Below are positions 1 to 7,721 of a stretch of 64,000 nt of DNA, piece after piece. Below the pieces are notes generated by a model. It searched no databases. It saw only the letters and a program-made list of their open reading frames with translations, and was not told the DNA's origin. Numbering within the stretch: the first letter of the stretch is position 1; every line of letters begins with the position of its first letter. The stretch comes from Natrinema sp031626495 (GTDB lineage Archaea; Halobacteriota; Halobacteria; Halobacteriales; Natrialbaceae), in assembly GCF_031626495.1 (NCBI RefSeq), contig NZ_JAMQOJ010000007.1, positions 62,001 to 126,000 of the forward strand, read 5' to 3'. A program made the position numbers and the translations under genes.

Positions 1-108
1 CTCGGTAATGCGACCATCTTTGATGAGTACCGTGCCTCGTTCGTAGAGGCGATTCCGGTCGTCGACCGTGAGCACGTATGCGTCGTGAATAGCGATGTCA
101 GCGACCAT
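1..108 (-). CDS. Amidohydrolase (TrzA/SsnA-like), N-terminal 36 residues only
   Basis: The gene starts with ATG at 108 on the minus strand and runs off the left edge of the window, so only the first 36 residues are visible. They read MVADIAIHDAYVLTVDD followed by an Arg-Leu-Tyr-Glu-Arg-Gly segment and KDGRIT. This is the composite beta-sandwich opening shared by amidohydrolases of the chlorohydrolase / S-adenosylhomocysteine deaminase group; the metal-binding HxH motif would lie just outside the window. It begins 6 bp after the stop of the SpoIIAA-like gene and is probably the last gene of a three-gene operon with it and the CDF transporter. Substrate cannot be told from this piece. Confidence 0.7.
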   Translation of the reverse strand, partial: MVADIAIHDAYVLTVDDRNRLYERGTVLIKDGRITE

Positions 109-114
109 TTTTGT

Positions 115-582
115 TCAACTATTAGATGGTTTCTCATCAGGGTTGGCATTACTCGCTGTCACCCAAGCAAGGGCTCGTCGCCGTTCCTGCAGTTCGTAGT
201 AGCGCATCTCGTCGGGGGCGACCGGCCAGACGGGGGCGATGGCCCGCCACTGGTGGTAGAGGAGCTTCGCCCAACAGGAGTCACCGACTGCGGCGTACCG
301 ACCGATGTCGAACGACGGCCCGGTTCGCAGGTCGGGGACGACGCCGTGCAAGTGCGAGAGATACGTCGCCAGCGTCCAACCCGTCGTCTCCTCGTACACG
401 TGTACCGTTCCGTACTCGTCGGTCTTCTCGACGAGCAGGTCGTAGAACTCCCGATACCCGGCGGACGTGCCGTGCCCCATCCGGATTGCGACCACGTCAT
501 CGCGAGTCGCCTCAAGAATCTCGAACATGGGGGAAGTCGTCCGTCCCGTAGTCGTGAACTCGGTCGCAGAATCATCGGTCAT
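115..582 (-). CDS. SpoIIAA-like (STAS/SEC14-type) protein
   Basis: A 155-residue soluble protein. The core from about residue 19 (MFEILEATRDDVVAIRMGHG) with the later segments EFYDLLVEKTDEYGTVHVYEE and PVWPVAPDEMRYYEL matches the SpoIIAA-like family of small alpha/beta proteins, known in bacteria and haloarchaea without a clear biochemical role. The first 18 residues (Ser/Thr-rich) could be an extension, and residue 19 is an alternative start. I kept the upstream ATG because it lies 2 bp after the stop of the CDF transporter gene, which suggests translational coupling. Its place between a metal exporter and an amidohydrolase gives no firm functional clue. Confidence 0.75.
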   Translation of the reverse strand: MTDDSATEFTTTGRTTSPMFEILEATRDDVVAIRMGHGTSAGYREFYDLLVEKTDEYGTVHVYEETTGWTLATYLSHLHGVVPDLRTGPSFDIGRYAAVGDSCWAKLLYHQWRAIAPVWPVAPDEMRYYELQERRRALAWVTASNANPDEKPSNS

Positions 583-584
583 CG

Positions 585-1526
585 TTAGTGGGCGTGATTG
601 TTCAGATGCGTGTTGCGGTCGCTGTAGCCGGGACAGAGTTCGACGGTGACGTGGTCAACGCCGTGGTGGGCAAGTTCCTCGTGGACGCGCCGAGACACGT
701 CTTCGGCCTCTGCCATCGTCTCCACATCGGTCTCGATGTGCGTGGTAGCCACGGTGATTTGGCTACAGATCTGCCACGCGTGGAGGTCGTCCACAGCTGT
801 CACGCCATCGATCTCGCGGAGGACGGCCCGCACTTCGTCCGAGTCGAACGGCGTCCGGTGCAGGAAAATCGCGCTACTACCGCGCAGCACCTTCCCCGCC
901 GACCACGTGATGACGACGGCAATCAGCCCCGCGACGATCGGGTCGATAATCTGGTAGCCGGTCATTTCGATGACGATAGTGGAGACAATGACGGCAACCG
1001 AGCCTCCGGCGTCGCCGAGCAGGTGGTAGAACGCGCCCCGCTCGTTCAGGCTCATCTCACCGCCCTGCAGGACGTACACCGAACCGACGTTGACGAGCAG
1101 ACCACCAAACGCGATTGCCAACGTCGGCCCCGTTCCGATCTCGATGGGGTTGAGGAACCGCTGATAGGACTCCCAGAGGATGAACCCGACCATCGGCAAC
1201 AGCAGGACTCCGTTGAGAAACGCTGCCGTTGGCTCCAGTCGGTGGAGGCCGTACGACCACTCGTCGCCTTCGCCGTAATGGTCGGCGACGTGGGCGGCGG
1301 CGAACGCCATCACGTACGCCAGCGCGTCGAACAGCATGTGGAAAGCGTCGCTGAGCAGCGCAACCGAACCGAACAGCAGGCCGCCGGCGAGTTCGGCGAG
1401 GAATCCGAGGAGGTTGATGACGGAGACGGCAGCCAGCTTCCGACTACTTGTTGAACTCGCGTCGTGCCCGTGGCTGTGGTCGTCGTGGGAGCCATCATGG
1501 TCGTGTCCCGACTCGTATTCGCTCAT
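585..1526 (-). CDS. Cation diffusion facilitator (CDF) metal exporter
   Basis: A 313-residue inner-membrane metal/proton antiporter of the CDF family (CzcD/ZitB type, usually Zn2+, Co2+ or Cd2+ out). It has a His/Asp-rich cytoplasmic N-terminus (HDHDGSHDDHSHGHD), six expected membrane segments with the HMLFDAL motif in helix II and HLLGDAGGS in helix V (the HxxxD metal site pair), and a C-terminal cytoplasmic domain (DDLHAWQICSQ, HVTVELCPG). A longer reading frame from 1601 exists, but its first 25 residues come from AT-rich promoter DNA, and MSEYESGHDHDG at 1526 is the usual CDF start. A TATA-like TTTAATAATA at 1550-1559 puts transcription start near the ATG. First gene of an operon with the SpoIIAA-like protein and amidohydrolase. 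Confidence 0.9.
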   Translation of the reverse strand: MSEYESGHDHDGSHDDHSHGHDASSTSSRKLAAVSVINLLGFLAELAGGLLFGSVALLSDAFHMLFDALAYVMAFAAAHVADHYGEGDEWSYGLHRLEPTAAFLNGVLLLPMVGFILWESYQRFLNPIEIGTGPTLAIAFGGLLVNVGSVYVLQGGEMSLNERGAFYHLLGDAGGSVAVIVSTIVIEMTGYQIIDPIVAGLIAVVITWSAGKVLRGSSAIFLHRTPFDSDEVRAVLREIDGVTAVDDLHAWQICSQITVATTHIETDVETMAEAEDVSRRVHEELAHHGVDHVTVELCPGYSDRNTHLNNHAH

Positions 1527-1559
1527 CTTGCTCTGACTTTGACACTCCTGTATTATTAA

Positions 1560-1584
1560 AATAGCTGCTAATAAAGCAGCTATT
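1560..1584. promoter_or_regulatory. Inverted repeat at the CDF transporter promoter
   Basis: Two perfect 10-bp arms, AATAGCTGCT (1560-1569) and AGCAGCTATT (1575-1584), separated by 5 bp. The repeat abuts the TATA-like element of the metal exporter operon on its upstream side. Such a dyad is a plausible site for a metal-responsive ArsR/SmtB- or DtxR-type regulator, but no such regulator is encoded nearby, so the function is inferred from position only. Confidence 0.5.
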
Positions 1585-1601
1585 ATGAAAATGACTAGCA
1601 A

Positions 1602-1989
1602 TAGTTTCGGAGTCTATTATTAATATCGGGGATGTCAGCAATGACCGTGCCGAGACCGAGGGCGAAGTCAGGCCGGTTACTAAATATTTATGCTTACGTG
1701 GATGGGAGTACCTCGGGTTCATAATAGGAGCCCGAGGGCACGGGGAAAAGCACCAAGTGGCCACGCGTTGTCCCCGCGCCACCGGACGTCAGCACCTGTC
1801 CGGCTGGCGAGAGAAGTACCGCAGGAGGAGTGACAACTCTGCGAATCGAGTTTCCGGAAATCACACGCCGAGCGGTAAGTACCAGTCTGCCGACTAACGG
1901 GTGCTGGACTCCGGCAGACCTACGATGACAGAACCACGACAGACCACGACACGGCACCGCACACGAAATAACCAGTCCGAGGTGGTAGG
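1602..1989. other. Gene-free stretch between CDF promoter and transposase
   Basis: About 390 bp with no convincing gene on either strand. It carries AT-rich promoter-like DNA up to about 1700 and a short hairpin (CTCGGG near 1709 pairing with CCCGAG near 1730). It should contain the left end of the transposase element, but I could not identify terminal inverted repeats by eye. Confidence 0.4.
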
Positions 1990-3654
1990 GTGAGCGACGA
2001 CTTTGGCGGCGGATACACCATGCTGGCCAAAGACGCCGCTGACAGAATCGACTCGGACACCACCGCGGTCGATATGGTCGCCGCCCTCGATGTCAGCATA
2101 TACGCTCGCAACGATCCGTACGCCGACTCGCACCGTGCGGAACCGTTCGAACCGATGTTCCGGGCTATCCTGCTCGCCGAACTGGAGGACTACTACATCT
2201 CCGAACTGCGCCGGCGGCTCGATCACCCGGAGGTGGCCATCCGACTCGGCTTCGACCCGCAAGATGTCCCCCGCCGAAGCACCTTCACGCGGGCGCGGAA
2301 CAACCGGTTCGCCGAGCTGGCGACTACCATCGAGACCGCCGCCCGCCAGATTCGGGCGATCGCCGCCGAACGCGGCAGCCCCATCGGGGCTTCGTTCGCC
2401 TCCGACGAGGAAGACCGAGGGTCGTCGACCCGCACGGAATACAGGTTCATTCGCCAGAAGACGAACGAGGTCATCGACGAGATGGAGCAGGTCGTCTTCC
2501 CCGCACTCAACCTGCCACGGCCGGATAACTCCATCTACGACGAGGAGGAGCTGTTGTCGCTAGAGACGCTGATGGCGATCGATCGGCTGGCGGCCAACAA
2601 CGGCGGCGATCAGTTCGGCGATTACCTCGACCCTACGGGTGAACTCGACAGCTCCGATCCGTTTCACGAGGACGGCCCGACGGGAGAGACCCTGCTGGAG
2701 GCGATCAAGGAGTTGGAACCGGAAGCCATCTCGGAAATGGTGAACCGAGCCGCGGCCCGGATCCTCGCCCGCGCCAAACCTCTGAAGGCGTTCGAGCGAC
2801 CCGTGATGCTTTCCATCGACATCACGTACGTCGCCTACTACGGCGACCGAGACGAGTTGGTTCGGGTGCAGGGCGCACCAGAGGACAAAGAGTACGACTG
2901 GTGTCACAAGTACGCCACAGCGAACGTGGTGGGCGACAACGTCCACTTCGTCGTGGCGATGCTCCCAGTTGGGGACGCCGACTACCACAACCCGGACGCG
3001 TATCCCGGAGAGAAACAGAGTTACCGGGTCGGCGATGTGGTGCGCCAGCTCCTGTCCATCGCGACCGAGCAGGTGAGTGCCCGGTGCGTGCTGGCCGACC
3101 GCGAGTTCTACGCGGGGGACGTGATTGCCGCGTTCCACGAGTACGGCCTGAAGTACGTGATTCCCGCCAGACGGACTGCAAGGGTCAAACGATTCGTCGC
3201 CCGGATGGACGGTGAAGTGGCGGTCGAACACGAGTATGCCCTCTACGCGGCGGTGAAGCACGGGACGACCCAAGAACGCGTCGTGACCAAGTTGGTCGGC
3301 CTGCCGGCGGATGAGGACTACGACGAGCCCCAGCCGTTCATCACGAACCTTGACGTCGATGACGAGATTCGGCTCGACCGAGAGGAAACAAAGCGCATGA
3401 TTGAGCGGTATCGGCGACGAGGAGCCATCGAGACTGCGTACAAGAAGATCAAGGAGTTTACGGCGTGGACGACATCAAAAGCGTTCGAGGTGCGCCTATT
3501 CCATTTCGGCTTCGGTGTTCTCCTCTACAATATGTGGTTGTTGGTGGACTTCCTCGTGCAGGACAAGATCGACGGGGAGTTCCGACCGAAGCCACGGCTG
3601 ACGGCGAGTCGGTTCCGTGGTTTCCTTGAGCGGAGGATTCACGCCCTCCTGTGA
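1990..3654 (+). mobile_element. DDE transposase of a haloarchaeal IS (IS4-like fold)
   Basis: An apparently intact 554-residue transposase. Three catalytic blocks are visible: LSIDITYVAYYG near residue 278 (first Asp), VLADREFYAGD near 371 (second Asp) and YRRRGAIETAYKKIKEF near 474 (Glu inside the Y-x2-R-x3-E-x6-K signature). The start used is GTG at 1990; an ATG at 2020 is also possible. It is not next to any partner gene. Its last codons and about 230 bp of downstream DNA are repeated, diverged and inverted, at 6370-6640, which shows this element or its relative moved here more than once. I cannot name the ISH family with certainty. Confidence 0.85.
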
Positions 3655-3880
3655 TCTCGGCTCCGGGATAGCCCTTCGGTAGAGGCATCGCTCTTCTTGG
3701 TCGCAGTTATGTCTGACTAGCGATACGACTTGATTTCACTCCATTTCACGAAAGCAAAAGTATGAAGTTGGTGGTTGTGAGCATCTCTGCCGGCCAATCA
3801 CGGAATGCGGGTGATACCGTGGTTCTCATGCACAGTTCGCAACTACAGCCCCGCCACTCTGTATAGCATTATAGAATTTA
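3620..3880 (+). repeat. Copy A of a 250-bp diverged inverted duplication (transposase 3' end and flank)
   Basis: This stretch holds the end of the transposase gene plus roughly 230 bp downstream. Its reverse complement aligns with 6370-6640 at about 75-85% identity by eye. Shared blocks include AGAGGCATC, CGACTTG, GGTTCTCAT with TTCGCAACT, and TATAGC near the far end. Similarity fades near 3880, which may therefore be the true right boundary of the IS element. Confidence 0.7.
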
Positions 3881-4690
3881 CGAGTCCGGTGGCCAACGCC
3901 ACCTGGTCCGATACGACGAAGACCTCGGAGGAACGAACGCACACGAACCGGTGGTTGAGAGGCAGTAGGGCACCGCGTCACCCCTCTGTGACTTCACCGA
4001 GGGGTTACTCGTGGTGGACGAGAGAGCCGCCTGATCGGCCTCTAGAGCCGTCTGCGTGCCTTCTGGGGTCAGCGAACGTGAGAGACGCGAGGCCCACCGT
4101 GAAGCGAGCACCGGCCAAATTCGACTGTGGTGGCGTTCCCCTTCGACGCCGTCGAGAACCAATCGACTGCGGCAGATTGCATCGGTCGGCCCACACGGTG
4201 GAAGAACAGCCGTCGCCGACTCCGGTACGTCGGCGGGACGGGAGAACCGGGGAATCGCGCTCTCGCGTTCGGCATCGCTCATCCGTCGACGACCGCGTCT
4301 GTTCGAGGGACGTGGTCGGGAACCTGCTCGAGGCGAACGACAGCGGGTAGACCTCGAACGAGAGTGCACCGACGACTTCCTCGCAGGACGTGTCGAGCCG
4401 ACCGTCCGTTGCAGACCCGATTCGACCATCATCGACCGCGCCGAACGGAGACTGCCACCGATCCAACGATAGTTCTCGATCGTCGTTCTTCCGTCGCCAC
4501 TGCGAGACCGGTCGGTACGGGAACATCACTCAGCGCGTTCTGGTGGCCGTTGTTTCGCTCGAGTACCGCATTCACCAGGATTTGTATATCGAACTGCAGG
4601 CCCATACGTGAGGCGCAGATATCCGAACTCGTGTCCTGATAGATAATAGTATCTCAATCAATGGGTCCATTTTGCGCGGCTATGGCGGAA
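3881..4690. other. Gene-free stretch of about 0.8 kb
   Basis: Several overlapping reading frames exist on both strands but none resembles a real haloarchaeal protein: they are rich in Arg and Ser, lack the acidic bias, and match nothing I recognise. No tRNA, hairpin array or repeat was seen. It may be decayed DNA left by mobile elements between the transposase and the integrase pair. Confidence 0.5.
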
Positions 4691-4699
4691 CACAAGCTG

Positions 4700-4715
4700 A
4701 GATAAATATACTTAG
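4700..4715 (+). promoter_or_regulatory. TATA-box promoter of the integrase pair
   Basis: GATAAATATACTTAG is a strong archaeal TATA element. With the usual spacing of about 25 bp, transcription would start near 4735. That favours the ATG at 4763 over the one at 4724 as the start of the downstream gene. Confidence 0.55.
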
Positions 4716-4762
4716 CTCGAATAATGGGAAGGTTGAAGGTCACCGCGTCTGATGAACGAGAT

Positions 4763-5158
4763 ATGAGCGACTCGGCGGACAAATCTAGAAAGTCTGTCAA
4801 AACGTACGTCCCTGCCTACCAGAAAGCGGAGTGGCAATCACACGCCGATGATCTAGAGATGAGTCAAAGCGAGTTCGTCCGAACGATGGTCCAGGCCGGT
4901 CGAAAGGGGTTCGAATCCGCCGCTGTGGAACCCGACTCTCCGGACCCAGACCCTGGGGGTAGCGGTCTCGAAACGCAGGTCCTCGAGTTACTCTCAGCTG
5001 ACACGTACTCGTGGGACGAACTCCTCGAGGCGGTCTCCGACGATATCGAGTCGCGACTGGACGAGACCCTCGAGCAGTTACAGGCGAACAACCGGATTCG
5101 ATACAGCGGTCGCCACGGCGGGTACACCACCGTCGACGGAGGCGGCGATGGCGACTGA
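4763..5158 (+). CDS. DUF5805-like small protein, integrase partner
   Basis: A 131-residue protein. The N-terminal half (KSVKTYVPAYQKAEWQSHAD, then MSQSEFVRTMVQAGRKGFE) looks like a ribbon-helix-helix type DNA-binding or antitoxin-like module; the C-terminal half (residues about 75-125, QVLELLSADTYSWDELLEAV ... LEQLQANNRIRYSGRHGGY) looks like a winged helix. This arrangement matches the DUF5805 family, which in haloarchaea sits directly before a tyrosine recombinase. The gene overlaps the integrase start by 11 bp, so the two are surely co-translated. It may act as a specificity or directionality factor; that is inference. Confidence 0.75.
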   Translation: MSDSADKSRKSVKTYVPAYQKAEWQSHADDLEMSQSEFVRTMVQAGRKGFESAAVEPDSPDPDPGGSGLETQVLELLSADTYSWDELLEAVSDDIESRLDETLEQLQANNRIRYSGRHGGYTTVDGGGDGD

Positions 5159-6197
5159 GCCCGAGGCCGCCGCGCCGGCGGACGTCGACGATCCTATCGC
5201 GTACTTCCTCGACGACCAGCGCTACCACGGTAAGAGCGAACGAACGCTCGAGGCCTACGAGCGCGTCCTCCGTCGATTCGAGGCGTTCGTCGGCGAGCGG
5301 TTCGAGGTCGACGCCGTCGGCGCGGCCGAGCGACGGGAGTGTATGGCCTGGATCCACTCGCTGCGCGGCGAGTTCGAAGACAGCACGATCGCGTCCTACG
5401 CCTCGTATCTCAACCGCTTCTACGACTACATGACCCGCGTCGGCGTCTTCGACGAGAATCCGATGGCGCTGGTCATGGAGGAGATGACCGAATCGATCGA
5501 CACCAACCCGACGAGACGGGACATCTCGGTCGGCGAAATGCGGTCGTTCGTCGCCGAGATCGCACATCCCCTCGAGCGAGCCGTCGTCGTCACCCTGCTG
5601 AAGACGGGGATGCGCGTCGGCGAACTCTGCAACCTCGATCTGCGCGATCTCCACCTCGAAACCCCCGAGATCGACCTGGAGTGGACGCCTCGCGTCGGAC
5701 TCGAGCGTCGGCCGTCGTCGCTGTTCGTCTCGGCCGAACCGGCCCGGGGGACGACAGTCAACGGCGAGGAGCGAACGGCTTCGAACAAGCGAAAGCGGGA
5801 TACGGTCGTCCCGGTCGACGGGGAGCTTCGGCGGGCGCTGCTCGAGTGGCTGGCGATCCGCCCGGACGCGGTGTCGCCGGCGCGGCCGCTCTTCCTCGAC
5901 ACCGGCGATTCGTGGGGAGAGCGACTCACCCCCTCGGACGTGCGCTATGTCGTCGAGAAACACGCTCGAGAGCGCGGCTGGTACCGGACCGGCGGCGGAA
6001 CACAGGAGAACGTCACGCCACATTACTTCCGGCACTTCTTCACCACCCATCTTCGAGACCGGACCGGCGATCGAGGGATCGTTCAGTATCTTCGCGGCGA
6101 CGTCGCCGGCGACGTGATCGATACGTACACCCACAACTGGGGGGATCGGGTTCGAGAGACCTATCTCGGCTGTATCTATTCCGTGACCGGCCGCTGA
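5148..6197 (+). CDS. Tyrosine-type site-specific recombinase (XerC/D-like integrase)
   Basis: A 349-residue integrase. An N-terminal SAM-like DNA-binding domain (about 15-115, HGKSERTLEAYERVLRRFE ... YLNRFYDYMTRVGVFDENP) is followed by the catalytic domain. Visible catalytic residues are Arg in TGMRVGELCNLD, Lys in SNKRKRDTVV, the HxxR box in HYFRHFFTTHL, and the nucleophile Tyr in DTYTHNW. The second His of the usual LGH box is not obvious: the aligned segment reads LRGDVAGD. A 40-residue insertion with an acidic/Ser stretch separates the first Arg from the Lys. Haloarchaea carry such integrase pairs as chromosomal genes, so it need not mark an active provirus. It is flanked by inverted transposon remnants. 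Confidence 0.88.
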   Translation: MATEPEAAAPADVDDPIAYFLDDQRYHGKSERTLEAYERVLRRFEAFVGERFEVDAVGAAERRECMAWIHSLRGEFEDSTIASYASYLNRFYDYMTRVGVFDENPMALVMEEMTESIDTNPTRRDISVGEMRSFVAEIAHPLERAVVVTLLKTGMRVGELCNLDLRDLHLETPEIDLEWTPRVGLERRPSSLFVSAEPARGTTVNGEERTASNKRKRDTVVPVDGELRRALLEWLAIRPDAVSPARPLFLDTGDSWGERLTPSDVRYVVEKHARERGWYRTGGGTQENVTPHYFRHFFTTHLRDRTGDRGIVQYLRGDVAGDVIDTYTHNWGDRVRETYLGCIYSVTGR

Positions 6198-6369
6198 GCC
6201 GGCTATCGGCATTTGAGCGATACGACTAGCGAAAGCCGCTCTCATGGCCTCTATCGCTTCGCATGTGGACTTTCGAACGGGCTGTCTCCACCTTCCCTGC
6301 AGCCGGATTCGGGACAATTTGCCGGATTGTTACTACAGCTATACTCAACTATCTAGTCTCTACTCGTTC
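6198..6369. other. Spacer between integrase and IS remnant
   Basis: No gene or clear signal seen. Together with the remnant that follows it makes a gene-free stretch of 500 bp before the HisG-like gene. Confidence 0.4.
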
Positions 6370-6640
6370 AAATAAACTCCATTACGCTATACTGATTCAG
6401 CGAAGCTGCAGTTGCGAATCGTGGATGAGAACCCCAGTATACAACCATACCGTGATGTGGGATCAGAGACGCTCTCAACCGCCAACATCATACTCTTACC
6501 TCAGACAATCCGCGAAACCAAGTCGTCTCGCGAATTAGCCACGACTGAGATCGAGAAGAGTGATGCCTCTGCCGAGGGGCTAGCCCGGAACTGAGATACA
6601 GGTGGGCGTGTATCCTCGCTCGACCAGACGACGAAAATGA
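6370..6640 (-). pseudogene. Copy B: decayed 3' end of the same transposase element, inverted
   Basis: The reverse complement of this stretch aligns with 3620-3880: it contains the last codons of the transposase (Glu-Arg-Arg-Ile-His-Ala-Leu-Leu in the intact copy) with at least one single-base deletion near 6612 that breaks the frame, then the same 230-bp flank. Only the 3' end survives; to the right the HisG-like gene begins, so the rest of that copy was lost. A 60-codon open frame on the plus strand here (6412-6594) is a by-product of this repeat and not a gene. Confidence 0.65.
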
Positions 6641-6697
6641 GACAGTCTCCTCGGATCGTTGCAGAACGAGGCGGCCGGGCGACCTCCTCTTTCGACG

Positions 6698-7624
6698 CTA
6701 CTGACCGACCGCGAGTTCCGTCTCGAGGTCGCCGCCGTTCAACAGCGACCGTACGAATTCGACAGTCTCTGTCGTCTCCGCGGTGTTCTCGAGCAACACC
6801 GTTTCGCTCGGAAACAGCTGTTCGCCGAGCAGAAGACCGTGATCGCGGGCGGTCGAGCCGGTGACGGTCAGGTAGACGCCCAGGCCCGCGTCGGCGATGG
6901 CCGCTTCCTCCTCGCGACCCTCTTCCGGGTAGCGAAACTCGATCCCCTCGAGCGCTCGCGTGCCGAGTACGGCCTGAACGAGCCGTTCGTAGCGCGGTTC
7001 GATACAGAGTGGACCCTCGTAGCTCTCGAGGAAGTCGCGATCGAGCGACCCCGAGGAGGGTGCGATTTCGGGTGAGGCCAGCAGCGTGTGGTAAACGGTG
7101 TCACCGAGCCCGGTGACGACCTGCACGTCGGTGTCGGAGGGGTTGATCCGGGCGTTGACGTCGGCGATTCGGTCGAGCGGCTCCGGTCGGAGTTCGACGA
7201 CCTCCTCGAGGACCAGATCGGCGCTGTCGAATCCGAGTCCGAATTCGTGCGTCCGAAGGGCGCGGAACGGTTCTTCGCGACCAACGAGCTGAATCGCCGC
7301 GCCGTCGGGGGCGCCCTCGACGTCCGCAAGCGGGATCGTCACGCTGTCGAAGACGATCCGTCGCGGCTTTCCGGCGCGGTCGTCCCGGAGGAGCGTGTAC
7401 TCGGGTTCGGTCGGATCGTCGACGATACTGTAGTCTGCGAGACGATGGTACACGTCCGCCTCGTCGGCGTCGAGCGTTCCTTTCGTGAGCGCCTTCTCGT
7501 GGCGAAGCGTCGACGTGATGTCGTCCGCGAGGTCGGGAACGTCGAGGCGGTCCGCGAGCCTGTCGAGCACCGACTCGAGCGGTCGCCCCTTTCGTGGTAC
7601 AGCGATCGGTATCGTCTCGCCCAT
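6698..7624 (-). CDS. HisG-like protein (ATP phosphoribosyltransferase homologue), function uncertain
   Basis: A 308-residue protein. It opens with ETIPIAVPRKGRP, like the IALPKGRL start of HisG, and near its C-terminus carries ADAGLGVYLTVTGSTARDHG, which resembles the HisG phosphoribosyl-binding loop (D-x4-G-x-T-L-R-x-N-G) but with changes at conserved positions. The middle part (LVLEEVVELRPEPLDRIADV) is not familiar. It is probably a haloarchaeal paralogue rather than the pathway enzyme; hisF lies 13 kb away, not adjacent. I chose ATG 7624, which has GGAG about 9 bp upstream, over a GTG 15 bases earlier. Neighbouring gene 7722-9482 runs in the same direction, about 100 bp upstream. Confidence 0.55.
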   Translation of the reverse strand: MGETIPIAVPRKGRPLESVLDRLADRLDVPDLADDITSTLRHEKALTKGTLDADEADVYHRLADYSIVDDPTEPEYTLLRDDRAGKPRRIVFDSVTIPLADVEGAPDGAAIQLVGREEPFRALRTHEFGLGFDSADLVLEEVVELRPEPLDRIADVNARINPSDTDVQVVTGLGDTVYHTLLASPEIAPSSGSLDRDFLESYEGPLCIEPRYERLVQAVLGTRALEGIEFRYPEEGREEEAAIADAGLGVYLTVTGSTARDHGLLLGEQLFPSETVLLENTAETTETVEFVRSLLNGGDLETELAVGQ

Positions 7625-7721
7625 CGATCGATTCTCCACAGGCGACGGATAAACGAGTTGTGTTTCCGGAACAGTCGCCGCAGTGAGCGAAATCCGATCC
7701 TCGTCGGAAAACGGTGGTCCC

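Noticed and set aside
3805..4529. Long overlapping open frames on both strands (up to 181 codons)
   Set aside because: Arg/Ser-rich composition, no acidic bias, no family resemblance, and no promoter; typical of chance frames in GC-rich DNA.
4890..4920. TpsiC-like word GGTTCGAATCC suggesting a tRNA end
   Set aside because: Lies inside the DUF5805-like coding sequence and no cloverleaf can be drawn around it.
6412..6594. 60-codon plus-strand frame beginning with TTG
   Set aside because: Lies antisense within the decayed copy of the transposase 3' end; the repeat explains it.
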